Notes: generated by a model not told the origin, from the letters alone. DNA of 64,000 nt from WRGT01 sp942493035 (GCA_942493035.1 OW818666.1:2728001-2792000); one strand, 5' to 3'. Numbered from the stretch's first letter, positions 9,618-17,926 are shown. Translations and numbers: made by a program.

Positions 9618-9646
9618 TTGACTCTTTTCAGAAATTTACTTTAATT
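9618..9646 (+). promoter_or_regulatory. candidate promoter of PLP decarboxylase
   Basis: TTGACT (9618-9623), 17 bp, then TTAATT (9641-9646), placed just before the family C repeat that forms the leader of the decarboxylase gene. Moderate match only. Confidence 0.3.
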
Positions 9647-9672
9647 CAGAATATGACTTTGATCGCATAAGC

Positions 9673-9722
9673 AGCGGATTATTTTCAGGGTGCGTATATT
9701 ACACATACGCTGAAGATGGGGG
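9673..9722. repeat. family C repeat forming the 5' leader of the decarboxylase gene
   Basis: GCGGATTATTTTCAG, then a hairpin with arms GCGTAT (9692-9697) and ATACGC (9705-9710), then TGAAGATGGGGGATT. The terminal GGGGGAT lies 5-11 bp before the ATG at 9729, so the repeat appears to supply the ribosome binding site. Confidence 0.65.
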
Positions 9723-9728
9723 ATTAAA

Positions 9729-11327
9729 ATGAAAAAAGAACTTCTCAACAACATCGTAGAAAATTTTTTCACATGTAATAGAGATGAGATTGTACAGATT
9801 TTCAATGAACTGCTGAATACTCTCGCAGCAGAGGAAACAATTTCAACATCGGACCTTATGTCCAGAAATTATGATACAGCGCAATCAAATCCCGAAATTC
9901 ATTATATACCGGGAAATCTCAAAGATGCCCGTGATGCAATATTCCCATACTTCTGGGGTACTGACGGGTGGTCGTCAAAACTCCACATGGAGAATGTAAA
10001 AGGTCCGGCAAACTATGCATCGCTGATCGGATCGATCGCCTGCTTACTCAAAAATCCGAATCTCTGTGTTGACACATACAGCCAGAGATCAAACGAGCTT
10101 GAACTTAAAGCGATCACAGCTCTTGCAAATCTGGTGTTTTATCACACGGCCAATCCATGGGGAGTTTTTACAATGGGTGGGACTATATCCAATATGTATG
10201 GCGGCAAAATCGGAATCGAAAAAATTCATCCCGATGCAATGAAGAAAGGTCTTCAGGGAATTAAAATGGCAGGTATTGTTTCTGAAGCTGCTCACTATTC
10301 CAATGAAACCCTGGCTGGATGGCTTGGACTCGGCACAGACAATCTTCACTCAATCCCAACAGACAGTTCATGCTCAATGAACCTGAAACTTCTTGAAGAA
10401 AAAATAGAAAGTTTATATAAGGAAAAAATCTACATACCATTTGTTATTGCCACATTCGGAAGCACCGATGCATTCGGCATAGACGATATTGCTGCGATAA
10501 GAAAAATCATTAATGAGAAAAGTTTAGAACACAATATGCCTGTTCCTCAACTCCACGTTGATGCTGCGGCGGGATGGTCATTGTGTTTTCTTAACGAGTA
10601 CAACATAGAACAGAATGAGTTTGCTTTGAGTCACGATGTTATATCTGTAGTGGAACGATTAAGAAAATTCTCCATGGGTATACAGCACGCGGATTCTATC
10701 ACGCTGGATTTTCATAAGATGGGATGGGGTCACTACCCTTCCAGCGCATTTATTGTTTACAATAGAGATGATTTAAAATATCTATTCAGGACTATGGAAC
10801 AGATTCCGTATTTTTCCGAAGCGGATTTCAGACATGATCCTGCGATGTTTACACTTGAAACTTCCCGTCCGGGAATAGGACCATATTCGGTAATGGCAAG
10901 CCTCAATGGTATTGGACTTAAAGGTTACCAGATTCTTGTCGCTCATTCACTTGAGATGACTTCACTTCTAAGAAAAAAACTCTCCAACCTCGAATACTGC
11001 AAAGTATTGAACGAAGGATGCATGGGGCCGAGCGTTGTTTTCTGGGTACTACCGAAGGGAAGAAATGCTGAGCAGATATATAATAAACTTATAAACAATG
11101 AACTGACGGAAAAAGAATATGTAAGATATTTCGGAGAGATTCAGCGGCTGTTCGAAAAAAGAAAAAATTCCATCGATCCGGCAATTGATGCAAACCTGAG
11201 TTTTACTACTTCAATGGGGTACAATCCTATGGGGATTTCTATACCTGCATGGAAGGGGGTTTTCTTTAATCCGAAGACCGATGAGAATGTAGTGAAGCAG
11301 ATTATTAAAAGCATTGAGGAACTGTAG
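9729..11327 (+). CDS. PLP-dependent group II amino-acid decarboxylase
   Basis: Pyridoxal-phosphate decarboxylase of the glutamate/aromatic/aspartate decarboxylase fold. In the 532-residue protein the order is a helical N-terminus, MGGTISNMYG (cofactor phosphate site), SEAAHYSNETLAGWLGLG, the PLP-pyridine Asp in PQLHVDAAAGWS, and the Schiff-base lysine in LDFHKMGWGHYPSS near residue 330. The C-terminal domain begins around residue 370 (ETSRPGIGPYS). Length and motifs fit; the substrate (glutamate, aspartate, tyrosine or other) cannot be assigned from motifs I can see. The start is supported by GGGGGAT 5 bp upstream. It stands alone, divergent from glnN, and is followed within 20 bp by a 58-bp hairpin repeat that probably terminates it. 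No antiporter gene is adjacent, so an acid-resistance role is not indicated. Confidence 0.85.
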   Translation: MKKELLNNIVENFFTCNRDEIVQIFNELLNTLAAEETISTSDLMSRNYDTAQSNPEIHYIPGNLKDARDAIFPYFWGTDGWSSKLHMENVKGPANYASLIGSIACLLKNPNLCVDTYSQRSNELELKAITALANLVFYHTANPWGVFTMGGTISNMYGGKIGIEKIHPDAMKKGLQGIKMAGIVSEAAHYSNETLAGWLGLGTDNLHSIPTDSSCSMNLKLLEEKIESLYKEKIYIPFVIATFGSTDAFGIDDIAAIRKIINEKSLEHNMPVPQLHVDAAAGWSLCFLNEYNIEQNEFALSHDVISVVERLRKFSMGIQHADSITLDFHKMGWGHYPSSAFIVYNRDDLKYLFRTMEQIPYFSEADFRHDPAMFTLETSRPGIGPYSVMASLNGIGLKGYQILVAHSLEMTSLLRKKLSNLEYCKVLNEGCMGPSVVFWVLPKGRNAEQIYNKLINNELTEKEYVRYFGEIQRLFEKRKNSIDPAIDANLSFTTSMGYNPMGISIPAWKGVFFNPKTDENVVKQIIKSIEEL

Positions 11328-11344
11328 GAGAAACTAGTATTTTA

Positions 11345-11402
11345 AATAATATCTATAAATTCCCATACGCACGAAAGCGCGAATATTCTTTTTCGCGCTT
11401 TC
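11345..11402. repeat. family D 58-bp hairpin repeat, copy 1
   Basis: Identical over 58 bp to 13049-13106. It contains a perfect 11-bp stem with arms GAAAGCGCGAA and TTCGCGCTTTC and an 8-nt loop. It lies 18 bp after the decarboxylase stop and may act as terminator there. Confidence 0.9.
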
Positions 11403-11453
11403 GTGAATAGATCGATACAACATTTCTACACGTAATATTGACAAATATTTTTT

Positions 11454-12740
11454 TTAAAAAAGTCTAAGATTTACACCTGCCTGAAAATAATACTCAGGCG
11501 GAAAATTTCCTTTAAACTCTTTAGTATCAATGTTTGAAAAATAAAAAGGGACATCCCCCTGCTGATTACTCCAATCTTCCTTTAATTTCACATCACTAAA
11601 AAGTTCTGTATAAATATGATAATCGATACCGCACGCAATAAATACATCAAAACTCTGATGTAAATTATAAAGTATTCCAAACTGAATTTTTAATAGAGGC
11701 GAATAAACTGTTTCAGAAACATTCGCTGTGCACTCGAGATCGTATTGAGGCTGTATGATGAATACCGAAGGTGAATCTATGCTTAAAAAATAAGAATAAT
11801 AAATATCTGTTAATGGTGAATCTATCTTAAAAATATCAAAACCTAATCCAGGGGATAGAAAAAATCCGACTCTTTTTTTAAAATAAGTAAAACTCGGTTC
11901 TACCGCAAATCCATATCCCCGAAAGCCTCCTTTCATTTTTGATTCAAAATCAAAAACATTGTAATTTTCATCTGTAGTTTCATCCTGAATAATGGTACTT
12001 TCATCACTATTCGATATTTTGAACTCTGTTTTTAAAGTAAAATATTTTGTGAACTCATAGGATGGGGATAGAATTATTGAATGAATTTTCATTTTTTTTA
12101 TTTTACCACTACCCATTATTATACTATTCTCTCCAGCTTCCAATTTCGGTATATTGACATTATTCAGTTCACCATACCTGTATGCAACTCCGATTGAAAA
12201 TGGAAGTCGCTCGTTACTCTGAGAAGTTATAACCTCTGAAGCCGGTCTATCAACTCCTACCATTTTTAAATAAAGATTATCTGAAACTATTTTTGCTGAT
12301 TGAATAATATCATCTTCACTTGAACAAACTTCTGATTCAGCAAAATCTATTTTACCGGATTCAACATTTACAATTTTTACAGTGATTATATATGTTCTAC
12401 CTGTTTTACTCAAAGTACCTATTACTATTTTTCTAACAGAAAGAAGCTTTCCTACTTCAACCGCACATTCCTGCTCAGTACATCCAATCTGCTGAAAGCC
12501 CTGCTCTTTGAGAATTTCTCCGATCTGACTTCTCTCTATAACTGTAAATTCACGTCGCTTAGCAAGCTCTGTACTTATATACTCAGAAACAGCTTTTGAT
12601 GCAAATTTAGAAGCACCATTAGATTGAAAATCCAGAACAGCTAGCCGCACCAGATCTGATGCATAAATATTTGAAGAGAATAATTTAAAAATAAAAAATA
12701 ATATGTTTACCATAACTAAAAATTTCATTCTACTATTCAT
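11454..12740 (-). CDS. CsgG-like N-domain fused to predicted outer-membrane barrel
   Basis: Exported 428-residue protein. After a signal peptide (to about residue 28, cleavage near IYA-SD) comes a region resembling the CsgG/LpoB/TolB-N type fold: RLAVLDFQSNGASKF, EFTVIERSQIGEILKEQGFQ, and KIVIGTLSKTGRTYIITVKIVNVESG, residues about 30-150. The pair CTEQECAVEVGKLL probably forms a disulfide. The rest (about 175-428) has alternating hydrophobic beta strands and aromatic residues and ends in Phe (LRLF), typical of an outer-membrane barrel. Role unknown: possibly an envelope assembly or secretion accessory. The gene is flanked on both sides by identical 58-bp D repeats in the same orientation and is alone in that interval. 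Function assigned from fold resemblance only. Confidence 0.65.
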   Translation of the reverse strand: MNSRMKFLVMVNILFFIFKLFSSNIYASDLVRLAVLDFQSNGASKFASKAVSEYISTELAKRREFTVIERSQIGEILKEQGFQQIGCTEQECAVEVGKLLSVRKIVIGTLSKTGRTYIITVKIVNVESGKIDFAESEVCSSEDDIIQSAKIVSDNLYLKMVGVDRPASEVITSQSNERLPFSIGVAYRYGELNNVNIPKLEAGENSIIMGSGKIKKMKIHSIILSPSYEFTKYFTLKTEFKISNSDESTIIQDETTDENYNVFDFESKMKGGFRGYGFAVEPSFTYFKKRVGFFLSPGLGFDIFKIDSPLTDIYYSYFLSIDSPSVFIIQPQYDLECTANVSETVYSPLLKIQFGILYNLHQSFDVFIACGIDYHIYTELFSDVKLKEDWSNQQGDVPFYFSNIDTKEFKGNFPPEYYFQAGVNLRLF

Positions 12741-12770
12741 TAATTTACCTATTTAAAATTAATATTTTTG

Positions 12771-12857
12771 TATCTACTCATAAACTGGTGGAGAAGTTGC
12801 TCTCCGTAGCGCCGGTGGTGAGGCGGAAATAAAATACCACCGGTTTTTAAGCAGTTA
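12771..12857. repeat. family B repeat
   Basis: Ends CTACTCATAAACTGGTGG and CCACCGGTTTTTAAGCAG form long terminal dyads around a partly eroded core (CTCCGTAGCGCC ... GGTGAGGCGGA). Upstream of the CsgG-like gene. Confidence 0.7.
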
Positions 12858-13048
12858 TGTCTTTTCGTTCATTTTTTCAGTCGTTACTTCGTTATAATAA
12901 TTTTAGATTGAAAATCAAAATTCCGTATTAGTTTACTCTGGTTGCCTAATGCTTGAAGAACAAATCAATTTCATCCTGAAAAAATAAGTCAAGAGTTTTA
13001 ATTATCAAGCTGACTAAAATTCTTCATCGACTTCATATATCTGTTGAT

Positions 13049-13106
13049 AATAATATCTATAAATTCCCATACGCACGAAAGCGCGAATATTCTTTTTCGC
13101 GCTTTC
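13049..13106. repeat. family D 58-bp hairpin repeat, copy 2
   Basis: Exact copy of 11345-11402 in the same orientation, 1,704 bp away; the two enclose only the CsgG-like gene and a family B repeat. Located 35 bp beyond the stop of the nitroreductase gene, where its 11-bp stem may act as terminator. Confidence 0.9.
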
Positions 13107-13140
13107 AAATCCGGATCAGTGCACATTATAAAAAATTCAG

Positions 13141-13641
13141 CTACCACTTTTCAAAATGGATCTTCGACTCGTCGAATTTATTATTCTCCGGTTTTGTCTC
13201 ATCGGGATAACCAACCGGAAGTACTGCAAAGGGGATAATCCCCTCGGGAAGATTAAAAATTTTCCTCACTCCATCAATCCGTTCTTTAAGGGGATAAATT
13301 CCGAGCCAGACTGAACCGAGACCTTTATAATCGATCGCAAGCAGCATATTCTGCACAGCCGCGGCGCAATCCTGAACCCAGAAACCTTCATGTTTTTCGA
13401 GAGAGGGATCTCCGCAGATTATAACAGCAGATTTTGCATGAAGAAGCATTTTGGAATATGGATGTACTTCATTTATTTTAACAAGCTTCTCGTGATCGTG
13501 TATTACAATAAAATGCCAAGGCTGGGCATTACCGGCAGATGGTGCGTTCATCCCGGCTTTGATAATTTCTTTAAGTACCGCATCGTCTACATCTGTATCT
13601 TTATATTTTCGAATACTTCTTCGTGTAAAAATACTCTTCAT
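13141..13641 (-). CDS. nitroreductase family flavoprotein
   Basis: FMN-dependent oxidoreductase of the nitroreductase superfamily; physiological substrate unknown. The 166-residue protein has the FMN-phosphate site FTRRSIRKYKD at the N-terminus, the signature APSAGNAQPWHFIVI, the central helix DCAAAVQNMLLAI, and GLGSVWLGIYPL followed by PVGYPDE. It is short and complete for the small FMN nitroreductase group. It lies 19 bp downstream of the homocysteine methyltransferase gene on the same strand, so both probably share a transcript. ATG preceded by GAGAGAGA-type purines. Confidence 0.88.
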   Translation of the reverse strand: MKSIFTRRSIRKYKDTDVDDAVLKEIIKAGMNAPSAGNAQPWHFIVIHDHEKLVKINEVHPYSKMLLHAKSAVIICGDPSLEKHEGFWVQDCAAAVQNMLLAIDYKGLGSVWLGIYPLKERIDGVRKIFNLPEGIIPFAVLPVGYPDETKPENNKFDESKIHFEKW

Positions 13642-13660
13642 ATCTCTCTCCCTGAAACTG

Positions 13661-14617
13661 CTATTTTAATTTCTTTCCAATCAGAACGTCTCTGAAACTT
13701 TTTATTTTTGCAATATCAGACGGGCCGGTGCGGCAGCAGCCGCCTATCAGCCTTGCACCACGGCTATACCATTCTTCCGACAACTTACGGTAATCGCTTG
13801 CAGTAGGATCATCCTGCCAGCATGAACAGTCCGTATGATAATGCTCGCCCGAGTTCGGATATACAACTAATCTTTTTTTCAGTTCAGCATCAAGCGAATC
13901 GAGAACTGGAATTATTAACTCCGGCGGAGAACAGTTTACACCTGAGGCAGCAAGATTTTTTCTCCCCTGCAGAGATCTGATACACTCTTTAAAATCATCT
14001 CCATGGTTTGTATGAAAAGCATCCCTGATAGTAAAAACAATCCAGTAACTAAGATCGCTATACTCCTCCATAAGTTCAGCCACCGCGGCGGCTTCCTCCA
14101 TACAGGGGAATGTTTCAAACGCAATAATTTCAGCTCCGGCATCGGCAAGTATATCCACTCTCTCTCTGTGGAAATTTTTATACCCGTTCACATCAAGATG
14201 ATAATCACCACGGTATTCGGAACCGTCCGCAAGGAAAGAGCCGTAGCATCCTGCCGAAGCGGCTATGAATGGTTCCGGGCGTTTACTCATATCAGGAGAT
14301 GAGTCATGAAATATTTTTACAGCATCAGATGCAATCTTCACCGACTTCCAGATAAGTGCAATCGCCTCGCTGCGCGAATATCCGGCAGAGATAAATCCCG
14401 GAACTGTCGCCTGATACGATGATGTAATAATACAATCAGCACCGGCATTCAGATATGACAGGTGAACATCTCTAACAGCATCGGGAGCTTCTGCAATAAT
14501 CTTAGCAGACCACAGCCGGTCTTTAAGATCAAAATCTTTTTTTTCAAGCTCTGTGGCAAATCCGCCATCAATAATAATAAACGGATATTCACTCAATATT
14601 TTTTCAATAGTATTCAT
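13661..14617 (-). CDS. mmuM: homocysteine S-methyltransferase family protein
   Basis: Transfers a methyl group, in the MmuM subfamily from S-methylmethionine or SAM, to homocysteine to form methionine. The 318-residue single-domain protein has the barrel start IDGGFATELEKKD, SSYQATVPGF, and the three zinc-binding cysteines in ASGVNCSPP (about residue 225) and IGGCCRTGP (about residues 293-301). Length matches MmuM rather than the multidomain MetH. Gene order runs mmuM then nitroreductase, 19 bp apart. No S-box or other methionine riboswitch was visible upstream. A methylmethionine permease gene is not adjacent. Confidence 0.88.
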   Translation of the reverse strand: MNTIEKILSEYPFIIIDGGFATELEKKDFDLKDRLWSAKIIAEAPDAVRDVHLSYLNAGADCIITSSYQATVPGFISAGYSRSEAIALIWKSVKIASDAVKIFHDSSPDMSKRPEPFIAASAGCYGSFLADGSEYRGDYHLDVNGYKNFHRERVDILADAGAEIIAFETFPCMEEAAAVAELMEEYSDLSYWIVFTIRDAFHTNHGDDFKECIRSLQGRKNLAASGVNCSPPELIIPVLDSLDAELKKRLVVYPNSGEHYHTDCSCWQDDPTASDYRKLSEEWYSRGARLIGGCCRTGPSDIAKIKSFRDVLIGKKLK

Positions 14618-14713
14618 TTCTCCTTCGCTTTGATGTTTTGTTATATTGTATTAAATGATTATAATATGATCAACTTTTTTAAATAATAATTTTTGAAATT
14701 TCTATAATTACCC

Positions 14714-14775
14714 GGTATTTATTCCTTAACTTTTCTAAAGTAAAAAACACAAATTATATTCAGGAATAATGACTG
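14714..14775. repeat. family A repeat lacking the hairpin core
   Basis: The two termini (TATTTATTCCTTAACTTTTC and TATTCAGGAATAATGACTG) are joined through AAAGTAAAAAACACAAAT with no CCGCC core, a naturally deleted version. A half family B-like sequence (ATAGACCGGCGGCA) follows at about 14790. Confidence 0.7.
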
Positions 14776-14854
14776 GCAATTACCAATAGACCGGCGGCAT
14801 CCTATCTCTGCCGCTACTTTAGCGAAGGTAAAGCAATTCTCGTAAAATAAAGAA

Positions 14855-14876
14855 AAGGCCCCCTTGCGGGAGCCTT
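14855..14876 (-). terminator. terminator of the acyl-CoA ligase gene
   Basis: Stem with arms AAGGCTCCC and GGGGGCCTT in minus-strand reading, short loop, followed by TTCTTT, 29 bp beyond the stop codon. Confidence 0.8.
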
Positions 14877-14904
14877 AAAAACGTAGTGGATCTGCAGCAG
14901 AAAA

Positions 14905-16695
14905 TCAATTATACATTATCTCTATTTTATCAGAGTACTTCCCCTCTACAACTTTACGTTTGATTTTATTTGTAGGAGTTATTTCATCATCCTCAACAGT
15001 AAACTCTTTCGCAAGGAGTGTGAATTTTTTAATCTTCTCGAAGTCTGAAAACTCTACTGTATTCTCTTCAATTCGCTCTTTGTAGAATTGAATAATATCT
15101 TTATTAGCAACAAGCTCCTCTCGCGAAGAGAATGCAATACCTTTAGATTTAGCATACTCCTCAAGTGCCGGGAATGCGGGAACAACAAGCGCGGAGATAT
15201 ACTTCCTCTGATTGCCGATTACATGAACCTGTTCTATATAAAAATCGACTGCAAGTGCGCGGTTTATCGCCTGCGGAGCAACGTTCTTTCCTCCGGCAGT
15301 GATGATGAGCTCCTTTATCCGATCAGTTATAGTAAGATAACCATCAGCATCGATTACACCAACGTCACCTGTTTTGAAATATCCATCGGGAGTGAAGACT
15401 TCTTTAGTCTCCTCAGGTTTGTTGTAATACCCCTTCATAACACTTGGGCTCTTTACCTGAATCTCACCTTCATCTGAAAGTCTGATGTCAGTCTGAGGGC
15501 ATGCCTTACCGACACTTCCGAATTTATATGCTGTTGGAGTATTTGTTGTAAGAGTGGGAGAAGTCTCGGTAAGACCATAACCCTGGCAGATCATTACTCC
15601 GCCAATAAGAAAAAATTCTTCAATCTCCTTCGCAAGAGGCGCCCCTGCTGAAGGGAAAAGTTTAGCTCTCCCCCCTACGATGTCTCTTATTTTGTGAAGG
15701 GCCAGCTTATCTGCGAGTTTAAGTTTTAATTTTAAAGAAAGTGAAGCTTTCTTTTTCTGTACAACAGTTTTGTTATAATGCTCATAACCAATTCCAGTTG
15801 CCCAGTTGAATATCTTCTGTTTCATTGGAGATGCTTTCTGTACGCCGGTCATTACTGCTGAGTATACCTTTTCGTATATTCTCGGAACACTGCACATTAC
15901 AGTAGGTTTAACCTCGGAGAGAAAATCAATTATAAGTTTCGGATCATGACAGTAATTAACCTGAGCGCCATTCATGAGCTGACAGTATACCCATGCTCGC
16001 TCAAAAACATGTGAAAGAGGAAGAAATGATAGAGAGATCTCATCCTCTGTTGTGTTATACATCGCTTTTAATGAATCGAACTGATGAAATATATTTGAAT
16101 GAGCAAGCATCGCCCCTTTGGGTAAACCGGTTGTTCCAGATGTATAAATAATAGTAAGAAGATCCTCCGACTTCCCTCGTGAAAGTCTGTCCTTTATCTC
16201 TGCATCAGCCTTTGATCTTCTGCCAGTCTCAAGAAAATCGGTGAAATAGATAGCCTTTGCATTCCCCGCGATGTTGATATTTTTATCAAACACAATTACT
16301 TTTTCCAGTGTCTTATCCTGATCGATAAATGTTAAAACTTTTTCATACTGGTCTTTATCTCCGGTAAATATAACTTTCGCGCCTGAATCCTCCACCACAT
16401 ATGCAGCCTGCGCTGCCGTACTCGGAGCGTGAACTGTTGCGATTGTACATCTCCCTTTGAGTGCACCTAAATCTGTAATTGTCCATTCGGGACAGTTGTT
16501 TGCGAAAATCGCTATTTTATCATTCTCTTTGATTCCTGTTTCAATAAGAGCCTTTGCCACAGCATCGGACATCTCTCCGAATGATTTCCATGAAATAGAA
16601 ATCCATTCACCATCTCTTTTATATCTCAGAGCAGTTCTATCACCGTATTTTTCAACATTACTCTGAAGAGCACGACCAATATGCCTGTTATCCAT
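14905..16695 (-). CDS. long-chain fatty acid--CoA ligase (AMP-forming)
   Basis: Activates fatty acids to acyl-CoA through an acyl-adenylate (ANL superfamily). The 596-residue length and motifs match the FadD15/long-chain group: TIIYTSGTTGLPKGAML (P-loop, about residue 187), LSFLPLSHVFER, CSVPRIYEKV, GYGLTETSPTL, YFKTGDVGVID, and ITDRIKELIITAGGKNVAPQ with the hinge Asp/Arg. The C-terminal catalytic lysine lies in NKIKRKVV. Probably cytosolic or membrane-associated. Monocistronic with a clear terminator; the upstream spacer has a TTGACA-ATAAA-TGTCAA palindrome that might be an operator. A TetR gene and two CoA-transferases lie 3-7 kb away and may belong to the same acyl-CoA metabolism. Confidence 0.9.
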   Translation of the reverse strand: MDNRHIGRALQSNVEKYGDRTALRYKRDGEWISISWKSFGEMSDAVAKALIETGIKENDKIAIFANNCPEWTITDLGALKGRCTIATVHAPSTAAQAAYVVEDSGAKVIFTGDKDQYEKVLTFIDQDKTLEKVIVFDKNINIAGNAKAIYFTDFLETGRRSKADAEIKDRLSRGKSEDLLTIIYTSGTTGLPKGAMLAHSNIFHQFDSLKAMYNTTEDEISLSFLPLSHVFERAWVYCQLMNGAQVNYCHDPKLIIDFLSEVKPTVMCSVPRIYEKVYSAVMTGVQKASPMKQKIFNWATGIGYEHYNKTVVQKKKASLSLKLKLKLADKLALHKIRDIVGGRAKLFPSAGAPLAKEIEEFFLIGGVMICQGYGLTETSPTLTTNTPTAYKFGSVGKACPQTDIRLSDEGEIQVKSPSVMKGYYNKPEETKEVFTPDGYFKTGDVGVIDADGYLTITDRIKELIITAGGKNVAPQAINRALAVDFYIEQVHVIGNQRKYISALVVPAFPALEEYAKSKGIAFSSREELVANKDIIQFYKERIEENTVEFSDFEKIKKFTLLAKEFTVEDDEITPTNKIKRKVVEGKYSDKIEIMYN

Positions 16696-16823
16696 AACTA
16701 CCTCTTACAACATAATTTAAACTGTCCGGCGAAAAGCTGATTTTTAATCTTCGCATTTTCAAAAGCGGTAGATCAGTCAGTGCGATGACCGGACAATCAT
16801 TTTTTTGAAGCCATTTGTACATT

Positions 16824-16840
16824 TTGACAATAAATGTCAA
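16824..16840. promoter_or_regulatory. palindromic operator-like site upstream of acyl-CoA ligase
   Basis: Perfect inverted repeat with arms TTGACA and TGTCAA around ATAAA, 128 bp upstream of the ligase ATG. Placement fits a regulator site, but one arm also looks like a -35 hexamer, so it may be coincidence. Confidence 0.35.
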
Positions 16841-16930
16841 TATATTATAGAACAAAATAACAAATTAAAGAACGATGTTTTCAAATTCCAGTATCAATAA
16901 ATCCTGAAAAAACAATTCATGTCTGAAATA

Positions 16931-17020
16931 GATAACTGCTCATAAACCGGCAGCATTCTATCTTCACCACCTCTTTGTCGAAGCGAAGAACAATTTTATC
17001 ACATGTTTATACATACTTAC
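16931..17020. repeat. family B repeat, degenerate
   Basis: Left end ATAACTGCTCATAAACCGG is intact; the right end (TTTATACATACTTACTG) and core (CACCACCTC ... GCGAAG) are diverged. Lies about 100 bp upstream of the candidate selenoprotein gene. Confidence 0.6.
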
Positions 17021-17123
17021 TGAAATTGAACAGAATCAGAGTAATTTTTAATTGATATTTAATATAATAATTCAGAGTATCTGAATATATCAGAATATAT
17101 TTGAATATCGGACAGGAAATAAC

Positions 17124-17636
17124 ATGAAAACACATCTTAATACATTCACTTCATTTTATGACTTTCTAAGACGCTTTATCTCAATATTCAGAGGTCCCTC
17201 TTTTATTACTGCATTTAGAAAAATTCATCCGGTATTCCGGGAAAAACTGCTTATAACAGTATCAATGACAAACAACTGTGCCGGCTGAGTTTCGGTACAT
17301 TCTGCCGTGGGCAGAAAAGCCGGTATCACAAAAGATGAATACCTTTCGCTGATAAAACTGAATAAAAAAGATTTTATTTACCGGGAATGGGTTGCCCTTA
17401 CTTATGCGCGAGAATGGGCATTTGCAAAAGGTGGAGCTGTTCCTGAAAAACAGAGTGAAGAGTTTAATAGACATTATTCAAAAAAGGAACAATCTGTTAT
17501 GATAAAACTGCTGCGGACGATGCTTTTTGCAAACTATTGCGGTAACGGCTATTACAAACGGCCATGGAAAAAAGAATCTCCTCTGATTTCCTGTGAATTG
17601 TATTCTGAAAAAACTGATAACGCTCTCAAGAATTAA
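17124..17636 (+). CDS. AhpD/carboxymuconolactone decarboxylase-like protein, candidate selenoprotein (CxxU)
   Basis: Reading from ATG 17124 (AGGA 9 bp upstream) gives a 170-residue AhpD-like protein if the single in-frame TGA (17286-17288, codon 55) is read through. In AhpD the active site is Glu-x11-Cys-x-x-Cys-x3-His; here Glu40, Cys52, Ala53, Gly54, TGA55 and His59 have that exact spacing, with TGA in place of the second cysteine (ITVSMTNNCAG-U-VSVH). The rest (REWVALTYAREWAF, MLFANYCGN) fits the fold and the frame stays open to 17636. A hairpin with a G-starting loop sits 11 bp after the TGA. A CxxU selenocysteine redox site is therefore the best reading: a thiol peroxidase-partner or disulfide oxidoreductase. 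A conventional caller would start at GTG 17307 and lose the active site. The alternative is a nonsense-mutated pseudogene; selenocysteine machinery genes are not in this window. Confidence 0.72.
17286..17316 (+). promoter_or_regulatory. TGA codon and candidate bacterial SECIS hairpin
   Basis: After the TGA, a perfect 7-bp stem (TTCTGCC 17300-17306, GGCAGAA 17310-17316) closes a GTG loop. The loop begins 18 nt after the TGA and has G first, which agrees with the known bacterial SECIS pattern (a loop G, 16-37 nt from the codon). Weak lower pairing of CGGT with GCCGG may extend it. Confidence 0.6.
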
Positions 17637-17660
17637 ACATCAACACAATTCAAATTAAAT

Positions 17661-17724
17661 GTCTTCACTTTATAAAAATGAAGACCATTGATGAAAAAGC
17701 CCGAAGCAAATTAATGCTTCAGGC
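17661..17724 (+). terminator. two hairpins after the candidate selenoprotein gene
   Basis: Arms GTCTTCA (17661-17667) and TGAAGAC (17679-17685), then GCCCGAAGC (17699-17707) and GCTTCAGGC (17716-17724). Neither has a good T-tract, so termination is likely but not certain. Confidence 0.45.
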
Positions 17725-17737
17725 AGAGGAGAGTACA

Positions 17738-17770
17738 ATGAAAAAGCTTTTATGTTATATAAGAGTATGA
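17738..17770 (+). CDS. possible 10-residue ORF
   Basis: ATG 17738 with GAGGAGAG 6 bp upstream opens MKKLLCYIRV and stops at TGA 17768-17770. The ribosome site is strong for such a short frame. It may be a remnant gene start or a tiny peptide; nothing downstream continues it in any frame. Weak call. Confidence 0.2.
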   Translation: MKKLLCYIRV

Positions 17771-17926
17771 ATTGAAAAGATGTTACACGTTATCCAAACT
17801 TTTCATATTATTTGTTTAAATATAAATTTATTTTAACAAAACAACAAAAACTCTTTGCCGCTTCACCCGACGAAAGCTTGCCGGACATAATAGACCTGTC
17901 TCCTGGAAAAAAAATTTGATAATAAA

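Noticed and set aside
9284..9728. Riboswitch or sigma-54 promoter for glnN
   Set aside because: No glutamine-riboswitch-like fold and no correctly spaced GG/GC elements found by eye.
17307..17636. Stand-alone 109-residue ORF starting with GTG 17307
   Set aside because: It begins inside the AhpD-like domain, after the active site; the GTG is the loop of the downstream hairpin and no ribosome site precedes it. The longer frame with a TGA is a better explanation.
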